Assembly (NCBI RefSeq): GCF_030454045.1 | Contig: NZ_JAKDJE010000024.1 | Span: forward strand, 1 to 39,094 | Source of the DNA: Psychrobacter sp. | GTDB taxonomy: Bacteria; Pseudomonadota; Gammaproteobacteria; Pseudomonadales; Moraxellaceae | Reading direction: 5' to 3' | DNA length: 39,094 bases | Part shown: one piece after another, positions 24,874 to 34,400 of the stretch | How positions within the stretch are numbered: position 1 is the first letter of the stretch | How the letters are laid out: each line of letters begins with the position of its first letter | Made by a program: the position numbers and the translations under genes | Notes under the pieces: model-generated | Database searches by the model: none | Told to the model about the DNA's origin: nothing | Seen by the model: only the letters and a program-made list of their open reading frames with translations

Positions 24874-25236
24874 ATGACTACAATTTTAGTCATTGACGAC
24901 TCGCCATCAGAAATGGCGAAATTTCGCGACATGCTTTCTAAAAATAACTTTCAAGTACTAGAAGCATCAAATGGTGAGCAAGGTTGTCAGATGGCAGCTG
25001 ATCACCTACCAGACGTTATTTTGATGGATGTGGTCATGCCTGAAATGAATGGTTTTCAAGCCACGCGAAAAATCACTCGTGGCAAAACCACCTCTCATAT
25101 ACCTGTCATTATGATCAGTACCAAAAATCAAGAAACTGATAGAGTGTGGGGTAAGCGCCAAGGTGCCAGAGAGTATATGAATAAACCAGTCGATGAAAAC
25201 GGATTGGTCAATATGATTCGTAAAGTGATGGAGTAA
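24874..25236 (+). CDS. pilH: Twitching motility response regulator PilH
   Basis: PilH is the second CheY-like regulator of the pathway and acts against PilG, favouring retraction or serving as a phosphate sink. The acidic pair DD at 8-9, the phospho-acceptor D52 in VILMDVVMPEMNGFQATRKI, and the PilH-type ending KRQGAREYMNKPVDENGLV identify it. AAGGAA lies 7 nt before the ATG. The pilI start overlaps its end closely: the pilI ribosome site lies within the last codons of pilH. Confidence 0.96.
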   Translation: MTTILVIDDSPSEMAKFRDMLSKNNFQVLEASNGEQGCQMAADHLPDVILMDVVMPEMNGFQATRKITRGKTTSHIPVIMISTKNQETDRVWGKRQGAREYMNKPVDENGLVNMIRKVME

Positions 25237-25239
25237 CTT

Positions 25240-25770
25240 GTGGCCTCTAGAGGATTTATCGAGCTTCTGCGTCTAGCAGATTTGGCACGTGCGCGCAAAA
25301 GTGGTCGCCGCGGTGGACAAGAGTTTGATTGGCAGGGTGTGGTATTTGAGATTGGTGGGCAGCGCTTAGTTGCCCCGATGGGTCAGGTATCAGAGATACT
25401 ATCTATGCCAGAATATACTAGCTTACCTCTAGTCAAGCCTTGGATGCTAGGTATTGCCAATATTCGTGGGCGACTATTACCGCTAACGGATTTGTCTTAC
25501 TTTTTGCAGGTTCCAAGTCGCTTACCACAATTGAACCAGCGCAAAGTCATGGTGATTGACCATGACAATATTTTTTCAGGATTATTGGTTGATCAGGTGC
25601 TGGGTATTGAGCAGTTTACTCAGGAGCAATATCGTCCAGAAGCTATTGATCCTGACTCACCATTTGCACCTTATAATCATGGTAAGTTTTTGAAAAATGA
25701 ACAGGAATGGTATGTTTTTATGCCAAGCCTGCTCGCACAAGATCTACAATATTCAGATGCTGCGATATAG
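25240..25770 (+). CDS. pilI: CheW-like coupling protein PilI
   Basis: PilI links the receptor PilJ to the kinase ChpA. The CheW fold is seen in VVFEIGGQRLVAPMGQVSEIL, PWMLGIANIRGRLLPLTDLSYFL and SGLLVDQVLGIEQF. Length 176 is normal for PilI. The start is GTG, 3 bp past the pilH stop, with GGAG at 6 nt inside the end of pilH, so the two are probably translationally coupled. Confidence 0.94.
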   Translation: MASRGFIELLRLADLARARKSGRRGGQEFDWQGVVFEIGGQRLVAPMGQVSEILSMPEYTSLPLVKPWMLGIANIRGRLLPLTDLSYFLQVPSRLPQLNQRKVMVIDHDNIFSGLLVDQVLGIEQFTQEQYRPEAIDPDSPFAPYNHGKFLKNEQEWYVFMPSLLAQDLQYSDAAI

Positions 25771-25819
25771 TCACTGACAGTAAAAGACTTATCTATTCAG
25801 TAACGACAGATTAATAGCG

Positions 25820-25920
25820 GCTGACACGGTACTGTTGGATGTCAGCACTTATACAGGCTTTGCTAATCATTGTTTTGATAACAATACGATTGTCAAAGTC
25901 AGTCACGTTAAGACTTTGAC
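25820..25920 (+). promoter_or_regulatory. Three consecutive hairpins between pilI and pilJ
   Basis: The 174-bp gap holds GCTGACA/TGTCAGC (25820-25826 and 25840-25846), ATTGTT/AACAAT (25869-25874 and 25880-25885), and GTCAAAGTC/GACTTTGAC (25892-25900 and 25912-25920). All arms are perfect. The last ends about 12 nt before the pilJ ribosome site. No strong T-run follows, so processing, partial attenuation or protection of the pilJ mRNA is more likely than termination. Confidence 0.45.
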
Positions 25921-25944
25921 GATTGTTTGAAAGGAATACGCAAG

Positions 25945-27360
25945 ATGAGTGATGTTAAGAGAAAACCTGTAGCTGGTACAAGCAACACAACCCCAGAAGG
26001 CAAAGAGGCCAATAATACGTGGAAGCTATTATTGGGATTTTTTATTCTGCTGAGTATGGTCTGTGTCGTTTGGTTGGCTAAAGCAGTATTATCGGTGAGT
26101 CAAGACTTTACTAACTTTAATCAAACAATTGTTTTACCAGCACTTGTCTTTGCTATTGGTGCTTTTGGTATTATGTTTGCCTCGTATCAGTTGCTCAAGC
26201 AGCGCGGTGGCTCAGAGCGTTTGCTCATTGAGAAAGAAACCTTACGTCGTCGTCAAGAAGCAGAAGCAGAGTCTGAGCGAGCTCGTCAAATACAAGAAGA
26301 AAACGAACGTAACCAGATCGCTATTCTACGGCTACTTGATGAATTGGGTGATTTGGCAGAAGGTGATCTGACAGTTAATGCAACCGTATCAGAGGACTTT
26401 ACAGGGGCGATTGCCGACTCAGTCAACTTCGCGATTGACCAGTTACGTCAGCTGGTTTTGGTGATTAACAGCACCGCCGACCGAGTTGCAAAGTCTTCAG
26501 ATCAAACACAGATGAACGCGGTTGAGCTTGCTGAAGCTTCTGAGCACCAAGCGCAGGAGATTGCTGGTGTATCAGCTGCTATTAATGAGATGACCGTCTC
26601 AATTGACCAAGTTTCAAATAACGCGGCGGAGTCGGCGACGGTTGCACAGCGATCAGTTGCCATCGCCTATAATGGGGCTGAAGTTGTACAACGTTCGATT
26701 GAAGGTATGAACGTAATTCGTGACCAGATCCAAGAGACATCAAAGCGTATCAAACGCCTTGGTGAGTCTTCGCAAGAGATTGGTGATATCGTTGGTTTGA
26801 TTAACGATATTGCAGACCAGACCAACGTCTTGGCATTGAACGCCGCTATTCAGGCATCGATGGCAGGGGAGGCAGGGCGAGGCTTTGCGGTCGTTGCTGA
26901 TGAGGTTCAGCGTCTAGCTGAGCGTTCAGCAAATGCAACCAAGCAGATTGAGACCCTAGTAAAAACCATTCAGGCGGATACCAACGAAGCGGTTATGTCG
27001 ATGGAGTCAACGACATCTGAGGTGGTACGCGGTGCACGACTTGCAAAAGATGCGGGTGAAGCACTAGAAGAGGTACAGAGTGTCTCTAACACATTGGCGG
27101 ACTTAATTCAGAACATCTCAAATGCTGCATTACAGCAGGCTGAATCTGCTGGTCACATCTCTCATACCATGGATATTATTCAAGATATTACTTCACAAAC
27201 CTCATCCGGTACGCTTGCCACAGCACGTTCTATTGGTGAGTTGAGTGAAATGGCTGCAGCCCTACAAGAGTCGGTTACAGGTTTTAAAGTATCCAATGAT
27301 GATGAACTGCTAGATGATGATATGGTTAATTCTGAAGAAAATTTATCAGAAATTGTTTAA
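25945..27360 (+). CDS. pilJ: Methyl-accepting chemotaxis protein PilJ, lacking the large periplasmic domain
   Basis: PilJ is the receptor of the Pil-Chp system. Counting from this start, two membrane helices lie at about 26-48 and 61-84, separated by only some 12 residues (VSQDFTNFNQT). A coiled coil and a HAMP-like segment (LDELGDLAEGDLTVNATVSEDF) follow, then the signalling domain with the conserved tip DQTNVLALNAAIQASMAGEAGRGFAVVADEVQRLAERS. Pseudomonas PilJ has 682 residues with a periplasmic region of about 300; this protein has 471 and lacks it. A TTG at 25927 is in frame; AGGA is 9 nt before ATG 25945. The acidic C-terminal tail has no clear CheR-docking pentapeptide. Confidence 0.94.
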   Translation: MSDVKRKPVAGTSNTTPEGKEANNTWKLLLGFFILLSMVCVVWLAKAVLSVSQDFTNFNQTIVLPALVFAIGAFGIMFASYQLLKQRGGSERLLIEKETLRRRQEAEAESERARQIQEENERNQIAILRLLDELGDLAEGDLTVNATVSEDFTGAIADSVNFAIDQLRQLVLVINSTADRVAKSSDQTQMNAVELAEASEHQAQEIAGVSAAINEMTVSIDQVSNNAAESATVAQRSVAIAYNGAEVVQRSIEGMNVIRDQIQETSKRIKRLGESSQEIGDIVGLINDIADQTNVLALNAAIQASMAGEAGRGFAVVADEVQRLAERSANATKQIETLVKTIQADTNEAVMSMESTTSEVVRGARLAKDAGEALEEVQSVSNTLADLIQNISNAALQQAESAGHISHTMDIIQDITSQTSSGTLATARSIGELSEMAAALQESVTGFKVSNDDELLDDDMVNSEENLSEIV

Positions 27361-27477
27361 TTTTTAGCTTTGATGGTAGGTCAGTATTAATACCTCTTGT
27401 CGCTCTTTTTGTTTAAAGTATTAATCAACACGCTGTGCAAGTGCTGATACTGTACAGCAGCAATCATAGCAGGTGAC

Positions 27478-28413
27478 GTGAAAAACCATATGCAACCAGA
27501 GATGGCTCTATTTAAAACATTCGAACCTGTATGGGGTGATGAGATGCTACAGGACGATAGTGCTAATTTGCGGCAGTGGCAACGATATATAGAGCAAGAG
27601 ATTGGCTTTGTCTTACCTGATGTGCAGTTACAATGGTTGACCAATGCTATTGACCACACAGCAACATTAAACGGTCTCAATATTCACCAACTATGGTGTC
27701 AATTACCAAAGAATAGTGAGATTCGTCAACAGTTATTAGACAAAGTGCTCATTCATGAGAGTCGCTTTTTTCGTCATAAGCCGTCTATCGATTTTGTCAC
27801 ACGATATGCAATAGACAAGTGTGCAGATGACAGGAGTAAGCCCTTTCGCATTTGGAGCGTTGGATGTGCGAGTGGTCAAGAGGCATGGTCGCTGGCGATG
27901 AGTCTGGCAGCGGAACAGTTGTCGTACTACGCCATACTGGGAACAGACGTGAGTGAGCAAGCCATCACAAATGCAAAGCTTGCTCAGTATGACAACAGAC
28001 AGAAATTTCTGATTCCTGAGCAGTGCCAGCAGTTTGTATTTCCTGTCGCCACCAAAAACGCAAATTATAGGCTAAAGGGAACGGACACCACTGATAAAAC
28101 AGAAGCGTATATCAATACTCATGTTGATTGGCAAGTAGCATCAGATTTAAGACCCCATGTTAATTTTGCTTTGCACAATGTTATTGAGCAAAAACCACCC
28201 ACTTCGCATCTTCAAAATGTGATTATCTGTCAAAATATGCTGCTGTATTTTCGTAAGTTTGATCAGCGTGATATTTTGGCACGGCTATCAGAGCAATGTG
28301 CGTTAGAGGGTTATATTATATTGGCTCCAGGTGAGGCGTTGTTTTGGCGTCCTTCGAATATGCGCCGTATTGCGCACCCACAGGTTAATGTGTGGCAAAA
28401 AATCAGTGCCTAA
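27478..28413 (+). CDS. pilK: CheR-type methyltransferase PilK
   Basis: PilK methylates glutamates of the receptor PilJ using S-adenosylmethionine. CheR hallmarks are present: HESRFFRH (the CheR N-F-F-R-D/H region), the SAM-binding loop IWSVGCASGQEAWSLAMSL, GTDVSEQAI, and NVIICQNMLLYFRKFDQRDIL. Length 311 is usual. The GTG at 27478 has AGGTGA directly before it at a short distance; ATG 27490 and ATG 27499 are alternatives. The match to CheR is clear but the sequence is divergent, as is common for PilK. Confidence 0.91.
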   Translation: MKNHMQPEMALFKTFEPVWGDEMLQDDSANLRQWQRYIEQEIGFVLPDVQLQWLTNAIDHTATLNGLNIHQLWCQLPKNSEIRQQLLDKVLIHESRFFRHKPSIDFVTRYAIDKCADDRSKPFRIWSVGCASGQEAWSLAMSLAAEQLSYYAILGTDVSEQAITNAKLAQYDNRQKFLIPEQCQQFVFPVATKNANYRLKGTDTTDKTEAYINTHVDWQVASDLRPHVNFALHNVIEQKPPTSHLQNVIICQNMLLYFRKFDQRDILARLSEQCALEGYIILAPGEALFWRPSNMRRIAHPQVNVWQKISA

Positions 28414-28443
28414 ATTAGTGCCTAGACGAGTTAGGATGAACCT

Positions 28444-31400
28444 ATGAAAAAGCAGCCCAATGACATAGTGACGCTTGAATGGTTGTCGCCACTGCTCAAT
28501 CAGCAGTTATCACAGATATCTGCTGGCTGGCAATCAGATGCTGACATCGCTAGTTATGAGCAGATGACATCGCACTATCATCAAATCAGCGGCGCGCTGA
28601 CCATGATCAGCCTTCCTCTACTATCAGATCTTGCTCACAAGCTAAGCTTACTATCAAGTTTAGGAGGTCGAGATGATTTTACAACTAGAGTCTGTCAAAT
28701 AGGTCAGTTTTCGCACCAGTTATTGCAGCGTGAGCTTAATCAATATGCGCGTATAGGCAACTACAATACGACGCTAGTCAACAACGTGACCAATGAGCTC
28801 ACTCAGGTATTGTCGCAACGAGGCATAGAAACGGACGTATTTACAGGTGCTGCTCAGTATGAACATCTAAATAATGATAGTCATGATGATATCATCACTA
28901 GTATTGAAGTAGCCGTTCCTATCAGTCAAGTGACGACCAGTCTAGAAGAGCACCACTATCAGCAGCTCTTACTGGTATGGCGACAGCAAGTAGAAAAATT
29001 ACTTGTCGCCAATGCCAATCATATATCTTTATTACAAGTCTTAGAAAAAGTGAGTCAATACTTATGGCAAACGACTCAAAACAATGATGTACAGCGCCTT
29101 TGGTATTTGACTCAGTTATGGCTAAATGATCTTGCTCACAACGAGACTCCATTACCTGAGCATTACGCGACCCTGTTAGGTCAGCTGGATCACGCCATAG
29201 AGTCTTGCACTCAATCAGCTCAATTATCCTCACGCCTTATCAAAAGTCTGACTGCCAGTGTTTATATTCAGCTTAGTTATTTGGTCAATAATGGCGAGCG
29301 CACGCAGGCGATCTTAAATGACGTATCAAGGGTCGAGCCTACGACCTCACGTTTTTTAACGCGATTACTCAGTGAGCTTGAAGCTCTTATCTTTACGATA
29401 GATAATCCAGATAAGCTATCAACTTCTCTACATCACATAAAGCGCCAGCTTGAGAATCGAGGCTGGGCACAGTATGTGTTGCAAGTTGAGTCGATTCTGA
29501 TCGATATAGAACAAGCACGCTCGTTAGAGACCGGGTTTGGACAAGCACAATGGGACATTGAGCGCAAGCTGCAAGAGCTATACAGCGATATCCATGATAT
29601 TGAGCAGACCATATCACTTAAGATTGGAGATACTGCCTCCTTTGCTACTATATCTGAAGATGTTGGCAGTGCTAATAGCACTATGGAGTCTGTTTCCACT
29701 GATGGCGACCTACGTGAATTGCGTATTGCAGTCGAAGACGTTAAGCAAAGCTTTAATGAGTATATACAATGTCAAAACATTCAGTCGCTACCCTCTACCG
29801 CTGACTTTGACAGAATCAGCCACGCTTTTGATGATATGGAAATGCCAGTCATCCGGCAAACCATAGACAATATTGGTCATATATTTACGCAATTACATGT
29901 ACATGAGATTGCTGTGCTTAGCTGGGATTTGGCGCAGGCATTGGCAGAGAGTCTGACCTCTATCGAATTACTACTTGATTATCTGGCTCAGCAAGTCTTT
30001 GATCAAAAACTTTTGACACAGGCAGATGAGTATGCCAAAAAAGCCTCGCAGCTGCTTGATGCGTATATAGAGTCGCCAGAAATGGCTGAGTCATGGCTGA
30101 TACAAAAACCAGCCATAGCAAACGTGCTTCGCTATGATGATAGTGGTGAGATACCACCTGTGTCCAATTCAGACAATGAAATTGTGACAATGGCCGAGGG
30201 AACTGCTGCCTTAGATGCTAAGAGTGAGGCAATGCTGCGTGCTCGTGAGCAAATCAAGCCTGATAACTTTGAAGCTGATGAGGAAATTCGTGACATCTTT
30301 ATTGAAGAAGTGAACGACGTCATTACTGATTTAGAAGATTTTCTTCCTATTTGGCAGCAGGATTCACAAAATCTAACACCCTTGACCGAAGTCCGTAGAG
30401 GTTTTCATACGTTAAAAGGCTCAGGGCGTATGGTTGGCGCCTTTAGTATCAGTGAGATGGCATGGTCTATTGAAAACTTACTCAACCGTCTACTAGATAA
30501 AACAGTACCTGTAATAGACGATATGGTAAATCTGGTGACAGAGACCATAGAGCACCTACCAGCACTGTTGACAGATTTTGAAGCTCAGCGCCCACCAAGC
30601 TTCGATCCTGCGATTATTATTTTACAGAGTAGTAATCTTGTCGCGCAGCAGCCTATTAACGCAGGCTTAATGGTAGCTGAAACTGAAAAAACTGATACAT
30701 CGGCTGAAGTCGCACTGGATGATAATGATGCTAACTCAATGAGTGAGCTAGAGTTAGGCAACCTACTGTCTGTAGATAACCTTGAGCAAACAGAGAGTGA
30801 CAGTACGCCTGTACCCGCATCGTTATCAAATGTGGAGATTCCAGCGGTACTCATTCCATTTATGCAAGAAGCTGAGCAACTGCCAGCAGATGTAGATGAT
30901 GCCGATCCTGATATCAAAGAGATATTTATAGAAGAAGCGGATGAAGTATTGGCCGAAATTGTACCTTTGTACGAAGGATGGCAATTGGCATCAACTGATC
31001 TAGACGCCCTAAAAGACATCCGACGCGGATTTCATACCTTGAAAGGGTCTGGCCGCATGGTAGGTGCCAACTACAGCGCCGAACTGGCATGGGCGATAGA
31101 AAACATGCTTAATCGCGTACTGGATCATAGTATTACTGTCTCAGCCGATATGCGTCAGCTGATCTCAGATGTACTGGTGGCCTATCCTGAGATATTAGCA
31201 ACCTTTGAAAACAATCACCAAGATTATCCAACGGCCATCCCGCTTTGGATTGCCTGTGCCAATGCCTATAGCAAGCAACATGGCGACGCCTTTAGTTACT
31301 CTCAGTTATACAAGCAAGCCACAAGTCATTCTGAAGATGCCGCAGCTCAAGAGCTAGCATTGTCATCTAAAATAGACGAGACCGATTCTGTCTATGATGA

Positions 31401-34400
31401 TAGTGCCGAAGTGATCAGCACAACGTTACAGACCTTTCATTCTGTCAATGAAAAAATGGCAGAGGCAGAGCTTGTTTTGACGCCTCAAAGTGAAGAGGAA
31501 AAAGCATTTTGTAAGATATTCATTGATGAAGCAGAAGAGCTACTTCATCATATTGATCAATTTGTCAGCGACAATCAAGATGAGCGCTCCATTGAAATAA
31601 CGGATGAGATAGTACGTGCATTCCATACGTTGCGAGGGGCATCTGGTTCAAGTGCTTTAGCTGCTATTAGTGAGGTTAGTGCAACGATAGAGCATAGTTT
31701 GGAGCTACTACAGCAGCAAGACACGGCCATGAATGCTCAGCATTTAGAGGCTTTGGCGCAATCTGCCAAATTGATGAATGGCTACTTGAATAATTATAAA
31801 CAAAACCTCAAGCAGCGCAGTTCTGCGGTAGAAGACTCGCAAAGTCAGCAAGACATAGCGTCATTACAAGCGATGTTGGCTGAGCAATACACCACTAAAG
31901 ATGCTGATACGACCGCCAATACTGATAGAAAGCCAACGATTGAAGAGCTCCTAGATAATAATATCGATACATTATTAGATGCAGAATGGGAGTTAGACGA
32001 CGCACTTAATCATACTGAGACAGAAGATGCTCAAGACTACATCGCGCAGCAAATCTCACAAATTGAGTGTTTAGCAAACAAAGCACAAGCCTTTCCAAAA
32101 TTCATCATAATCTTGAATGAGCTCGGTAATGCCTATCGTTATCTGAATGACAATATTGAGAAAGCACGAGATAGAGACATTCAAGCCATTTTGCTGTCTG
32201 GCCATGCTCAGCTAATAGGTTTGTTTGATGCGCTAGCTGGCAGTACATCGTTGAAAATAGACGAGCAGGTCATCAATGAGTTGCAAAGTATTTATCAAGA
32301 TGACAATGAAAAGCGCTTTGCAGTTCGAGCAATCTCAGCACCCGATATACAATTTGAGACGATTGATACAGACATCGAGCTTTTGGAGATCTTCTTAGAA
32401 GAGGCTCAAGAGCTTGATAATGCACTAGATGAAAGTTTCAATAAATGGCGCGCTGATATTACGAATATCAACGCATTAAAAGTATTACAACGTCATCTGC
32501 ACACTATCAAAGGTGGCGCACGGATGGCAGGTATTCGTAGTATCGGCGATCTAACACATGAAGCAGAAAGTGTTTACGAGTCTTTTGTAGAAGAAAGACG
32601 TGTACCGACTACACAATGGCTTGAGATTATGCAAATAGTGCAAGACACAATGTCATTGCAAGTCATGCATATCGTGAGTGATAAAAAGTCGTTCTTTACG
32701 CCAGAGCTGATTGAGCAACTCAGAACGTTTGAAAAAGAAAAAACCTTGCCAGAAACGGTAGAGCTCATCGTACCAGCACCGAAAAATCATTTTGAGCCAG
32801 ACACTCAAAACGTAGTGGTTGAAGACGCAAGTAGTAATAACGAGGTATCAGAGGTACTCAGCCTTGACACCATGATTAAGCAGTCATGGGCCAATGGATT
32901 GCCTGATCCAGACATATTGTCCGTGTTTTTAGAAGAAGCAGAAGAGCTTACCAATCGTAATAAATATCTACATGTATTCTTAAATGATACAAACAATATG
33001 ACAGCGTTACAGGCGCTACAGCGAGATTTGCACACCATCAAAGGCGGTGCGCGAATGGTAACAGCCTCTGGTATCGCTGATTTGGCGCATGAAATGGAAT
33101 CAGTTTATACCGATTTTGTCAGTAACCGTCGTCCAGCCACTCAAAAAGTATTAGAGTTACTGGTTGCCAGTCATGACTGGCTTGCAGACGCCGTGTTTAT
33201 CCTGCAGCAGCATGTGAATCCGCCCACACCTGCCTTGTTGATCGAGGCATTAGAGCAGTTTGGGAAAAACCCTGACAGTCTCAAGCAAATCCCCAAAGAG
33301 TCTTTACAGTCCCAGCGTGAAGCCATCTTGATTGCCAAGGAAAACCAAGATTCTCAGTATCTTGCAAAAGATATCAGTGAGATGCCCTCTATGTTCAAAG
33401 ACACCAATGAGGAGGAGAGCACGAATAACAACGAAATGATTCGTATCTCAGGTGGCCTGATTGAGCATATGATTAACTTGTCTGGTGAGTCAGCGATTAA
33501 CCGTGCCCGTATTGATATGGGTATTAGCAGCCTGACCAACAGTATTGAAGAGATGGGTACAACAGTACAGCGACTGGCAGATCAGTTACGCCGTATGGAG
33601 ATTGAGCTTGAGGCGCAGATTTTATCACAGATAGATGATGATCTAATTGATAATGAAGATTTTGATCCTCTCGAGATGGATCAGTATTCTTCACTGAATC
33701 AGCTATCAAAGTCTCTGACAGAATCTGCCTCGGATTTGGTGGACATTAACCATACTTTATTAGAAAAGACTCGGGATAGCGAAAGCTTGCTGCTACAGTT
33801 GTCGCGAACACAGACAGAGCTACAAGATGGGCTGATGAACTCACGTATGGTGCCATTTACCCGTCTGACGCCGCGTCTAGAGCGTATCGTTCGTCAGACT
33901 GCCAATGAGCTAAATAAATCGGTTGAGCTGACCATCATCAACGCTGATGATGAGATGGACAGAACCATCCTAGAGCGGATTACCTCGCCACTTGAGCATA
34001 TGCTGCGAAATGCTGTCGATCATGGTATCGAAACCACCTCAGCACGTCTAAAAGCAGGTAAAGAGCGCAGTGGTAATATTACGCTTGAGGTCCATCGTGA
34101 AGGTAGTGAGATTGTTATTCAACTGTCAGATGATGGCCGTGGTATCGATGTAGAAGCGGTACGTAATAAAGCGATTTCTCAAGGTCTTATTGATGCAGAC
34201 GATGACAGTCTCTCTGATCTTGATATTATGCAATATATTTTCCATGCTGGGTTGAGTACCAGTAAGCAAGTGACACAGATCTCTGGGCGCGGCGTTGGCA
34301 TGGACGTTGTTATTAGTGAAATTCGTCAGTTAGGCGGTGCAGTCTCTGTTGTCTCCGAGCTTGGCAAAGGGTCTAATTTTACGATGCGCTTGCCATTGAC

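Noticed and set aside
29393..31019. Several Ser/Cys-rich minus-strand frames inside chpA
   Set aside because: They are antisense shadows of a clearly coding gene with strong domain matches.
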